Source: Acidobacteriaceae bacterium
GTDB lineage: Bacteria > Acidobacteriota > Terriglobia > Terriglobales > Acidobacteriaceae
Assembly: GCA_003134655.1 (NCBI GenBank)
Contig: PLBY01000154.1
Span: 20,501 to 84,500, forward strand
Reading direction: 5' to 3'
DNA length: 64,000 nt
Under the pieces are notes generated by a model. It was not told the origin of the DNA, did not search any database, and worked only from the letters and a program-made list of their open reading frames with translations. Within the stretch, counting starts at the first letter, position 1, and each line of letters begins with the position of its first letter. Both the position numbers and the translations under genes were made by a program. This document shows, in pieces, positions 63,201 through 64,000 of this stretch.

Positions 63201-63627
63201 CGTTGATAATCGTGTCCACCTGCGTGGTCTCAGTCTTGAGAACGGGAGCTCCCGCGGACACTTCCACCGTCTCGGAGGCCTGACCAACTTTCATCGCTAT
63301 GTCTATGCGGGCGACTTGATTCAGAGTGAGCACGAATGGCGGAACGGACGCCACAGCGAACCCGGCTTTCTCAACCTTGATGGCGTACGAGCCGACAGGC
63401 AGTTGGGCGATACGGTAAAGGCCGCTGGCGTTCGTCACGGCGGTATACGTCTGACCGCGTTCCTGCGACGTCGCCGTAACTGTGGCTCCGGTTAGAGCGG
63501 CAGCACTTTGATCGGAGATCGTGCCGGTGATGGAAGCCGTCACTTCCTGGCTCCAGCCGTAATGGGAAACCCCAATTACCGTTACGAATAGAAGGAGCGA
63601 GCAGCAAAGGGCAGTTGAACGTCTCAT
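60214..63627 (-). CDS. TonB-dependent receptor (Oar-like)
   Basis: 1137 residues from ATG at 63627, AGGAGG about 6 bases upstream. Signal peptide (LCCSLLLFVTVIGVSHYGWS), carboxypeptidase-regulatory-like domain (ITGTISDQSAAALTGATVTA, GLYRIAQLPVGSYAIKVEKA), plug (NDNMPLASRNYVQLTLLAPG, NNFLLDGMDNNQVSDNLLGY, AIEEFNLITSNAPAEFGNFE, GGIVNAVIKSGTNKYHGDIW), a large barrel, and the C-terminal strand IQLALKLYY. A loop with cysteine pairs (YNPCQSF, APCTPS) is present. Outer-membrane importer or binding protein of unknown ligand. Own promoter and terminator show that it is monocistronic. Confidence 0.94.
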   Translation of the reverse strand: MRRSTALCCSLLLFVTVIGVSHYGWSQEVTASITGTISDQSAAALTGATVTATSQERGQTYTAVTNASGLYRIAQLPVGSYAIKVEKAGFAVASVPPFVLTLNQVARIDIAMKVGQASETVEVSAGAPVLKTETTQVDTIINAATNDNMPLASRNYVQLTLLAPGAVSTDPSSFNNGNNTGGYGGRPLINGNREQANNFLLDGMDNNQVSDNLLGYTPAPDAIEEFNLITSNAPAEFGNFEGGIVNAVIKSGTNKYHGDIWEFFRNDVLNANSWSNNLVYPALPKAKLRWNMFGGTFGGPIIRNKLFFFADFQDQRFDFPSSSSFNTVFTAAERGGDFSALPVQLYNPCQSFSAPCTPSSPAATTRQPFPNNVIPSVMMSPVASALFGSSLYPTPVNSQLQNNAVNTTTSAQNVVQGDLKIDFKATQKDNISYRFTRAYQDNPAISSQALLSNTYSTTPIYNTVGDWSRTIGNNLLNDARIGWSHITLNSGNSFASGVGQFGNTLGIGNGNPGSLPGLLAINFSNSALSNLGAAEQTQSFDDHVWQLEDAVSWTHGRHNFKFGGQWWRQIIKTFYAGNNGELGLMDFNGQFTNASATSPVSNTGDGGADFFLGLDYQYGRGVSTGQTWQQTSNVIGIYAQDTWQVTPRLTWNLGLRYDAHSPWVEAKNQQANYNFATGNIDLAGQNGASKALYNGTYGGKDFQPRIGFAWTPSVLGDHTVIRGAFTISSYMEGTGTNLRLTLNPPFTPAEINANYSGLALPSTNATDGIVGSAGSASCDAPAYACYAGDLLRVWDPKVQPAVADEWNITVQHQFAGNTTVQVGYVGQRGTHLMVPFDYAQRVLLPNSSCATPPCTAPSPYFAANPALYSALGNGGPGATISGTKSNGTMRYNSLQAVVQKQMTHGLQYQVAYTLSKCMSDSTGYYGAWNNALSASAYWQNVYDQKSEYAPCYYDATHVVSAYAIYDLPFGRGKMLGKNANAVVNGVIGNWQVSPIISWRTGWPMPVYGAQDESGTFGRGARADCSGVPSIVNTFIPGIGRQWFNNTGQFTNPSVGTFGNCSPQLSNLRSPHYSDVDLSLHKDFPITERFRLQFRTDFVNAFNHVQLNAPNMGLGSTMGQITGAQPPRNIQLALKLYY

Positions 63628-64000
63628 CACAAGCCTCCTCAGATCAGCGACAATAACAAATAACAGGGACGGACATGCTATATAGCGGATGACCGTTTAT
63701 CGTCAAGAAAAAAATAAAACAAATTGAAAGAATTTAAGATCGTTGTATTATCGCCTTGAGCAATAAAGCCTGGCGACTGCCTCTACCGTTTGAAAGGCGA
63801 GCGCTCAGGGCGTGGAATAGCCGCCAAGTATAGACGCTAACGCACTGGTACAAAACAATTTACAGGGTGTGAGCCTATTTCATCCGTAAACCTAATGAGG
63901 AAACGCCACGGCAGTGCAGGTATGCTGCTCCTCGTCTAGCACGAGGAGGCTATTCCGTAAATACGAAATCGATTTAGTATTGGAGCACTATAGCACTTCG
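63628..64000. other. AT-rich upstream region
   Basis: 373 bases upstream of the TonB receptor, unusually A/T-rich for the window around 63700-63750. No gene is seen to the window end. Confidence 0.4.
63679..63706 (-). promoter_or_regulatory. promoter of the TonB receptor
   Basis: On the minus strand TTGACG (63701-63706), 16-base spacer, TATATA (63679-63684), with an A/T-rich UP-like stretch just upstream. The start point would be near 63671, about 44 bases before the ATG. Confidence 0.65.

Noticed and set aside
1..64000. CRISPR arrays, phage, defence islands or transposase genes
   Set aside because: No regularly spaced repeats, integrase, transposase or known defence domain could be read; the only mobile-like signal is the small inverted repeat family.

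Overview
The window reads as a chromosomal segment of an Acidobacteriota bacterium, probably of the Terriglobia (Acidobacteriaceae/Koribacter-like) group. This is inferred from gene content: three large Oar-like TonB-dependent receptors with carboxypeptidase-regulatory N-termini, an ASPIC/UnbV (CRTAC1) protein, many secreted Ig-like or ASH-domain proteins, a PEP-CTERM protein, a Rieske/cytochrome b operon with an octaheme cytochrome c, and plant-sugar catabolism. No rRNA, tRNA, CRISPR array or intact insertion sequence was seen.

Layout. 1-6.9 kb: 3' end of a TonB receptor, two tandem Tat-exported glycosidase-like paralogues and a class C beta-lactamase-like serine hydrolase. 7-13.3 kb (minus strand): a sugar operon of class I aldolase, FGGY kinase, L-fucose-isomerase-like protein and amidohydrolase, followed on the same strand by a decayed gatZ/kbaZ remnant; a DeoR regulator lies upstream, with a 15-bp palindrome in the divergent gap. 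13.5-17.4 kb: an APC permease translationally coupled to a GH36-type alpha-galactosidase. 18-22.2 kb: a secreted beta-propeller-like protein, a PEP-CTERM protein and a GH5-like lipoprotein. 23-25.3 kb: a small ABM-like protein and a frameshifted family-39 glycosyltransferase. 25.4-31.5 kb: a complete rhamnose operon (rhaI, rhaB, bifunctional rhaD-dehydrogenase, rhaT). 32-39.3 kb: an ASH/SGNH secreted protein, then a TPR-sulfotransferase and a large phosphoesterase whose style looks alphaproteobacterial; the phosphoesterase is preceded by a three-unit Pho box and followed by a strong terminator. 39.4-42.7 kb: a second complete TonB receptor.

43-47.6 kb (minus strand): an energy operon encoding Rieske protein, cytochrome b, octaheme cytochrome c and a cytochrome c lipoprotein. 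48-50.3 kb: a nuclease-like orphan and an ice-binding (DUF3494) protein. 51.2-55.6 kb: a membrane-bound group 1 [NiFe] hydrogenase (small, large and cytochrome b subunits, maturation protease, small membrane protein). 56-64 kb: a short cytochrome c, a ThuA protein, a CRTAC1 protein, a TPR protein and a third TonB receptor with a good promoter and terminator.

The genes fit a soil heterotroph that imports and degrades plant polysaccharides (galactose, rhamnose and fucose-like sugars), can feed electrons from H2 into a quinone/bc-type respiratory chain, and tolerates cold and phosphate starvation. The most notable signals are the Cys-to-Asn change at a proximal-cluster ligand position in the hydrogenase small subunit, the Pho-box-controlled transferred phosphoesterase, and a dispersed intergenic inverted-repeat family (at least five copies between 34 and 56 kb). 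I did not find a convincing wholly new defence or mobile system.
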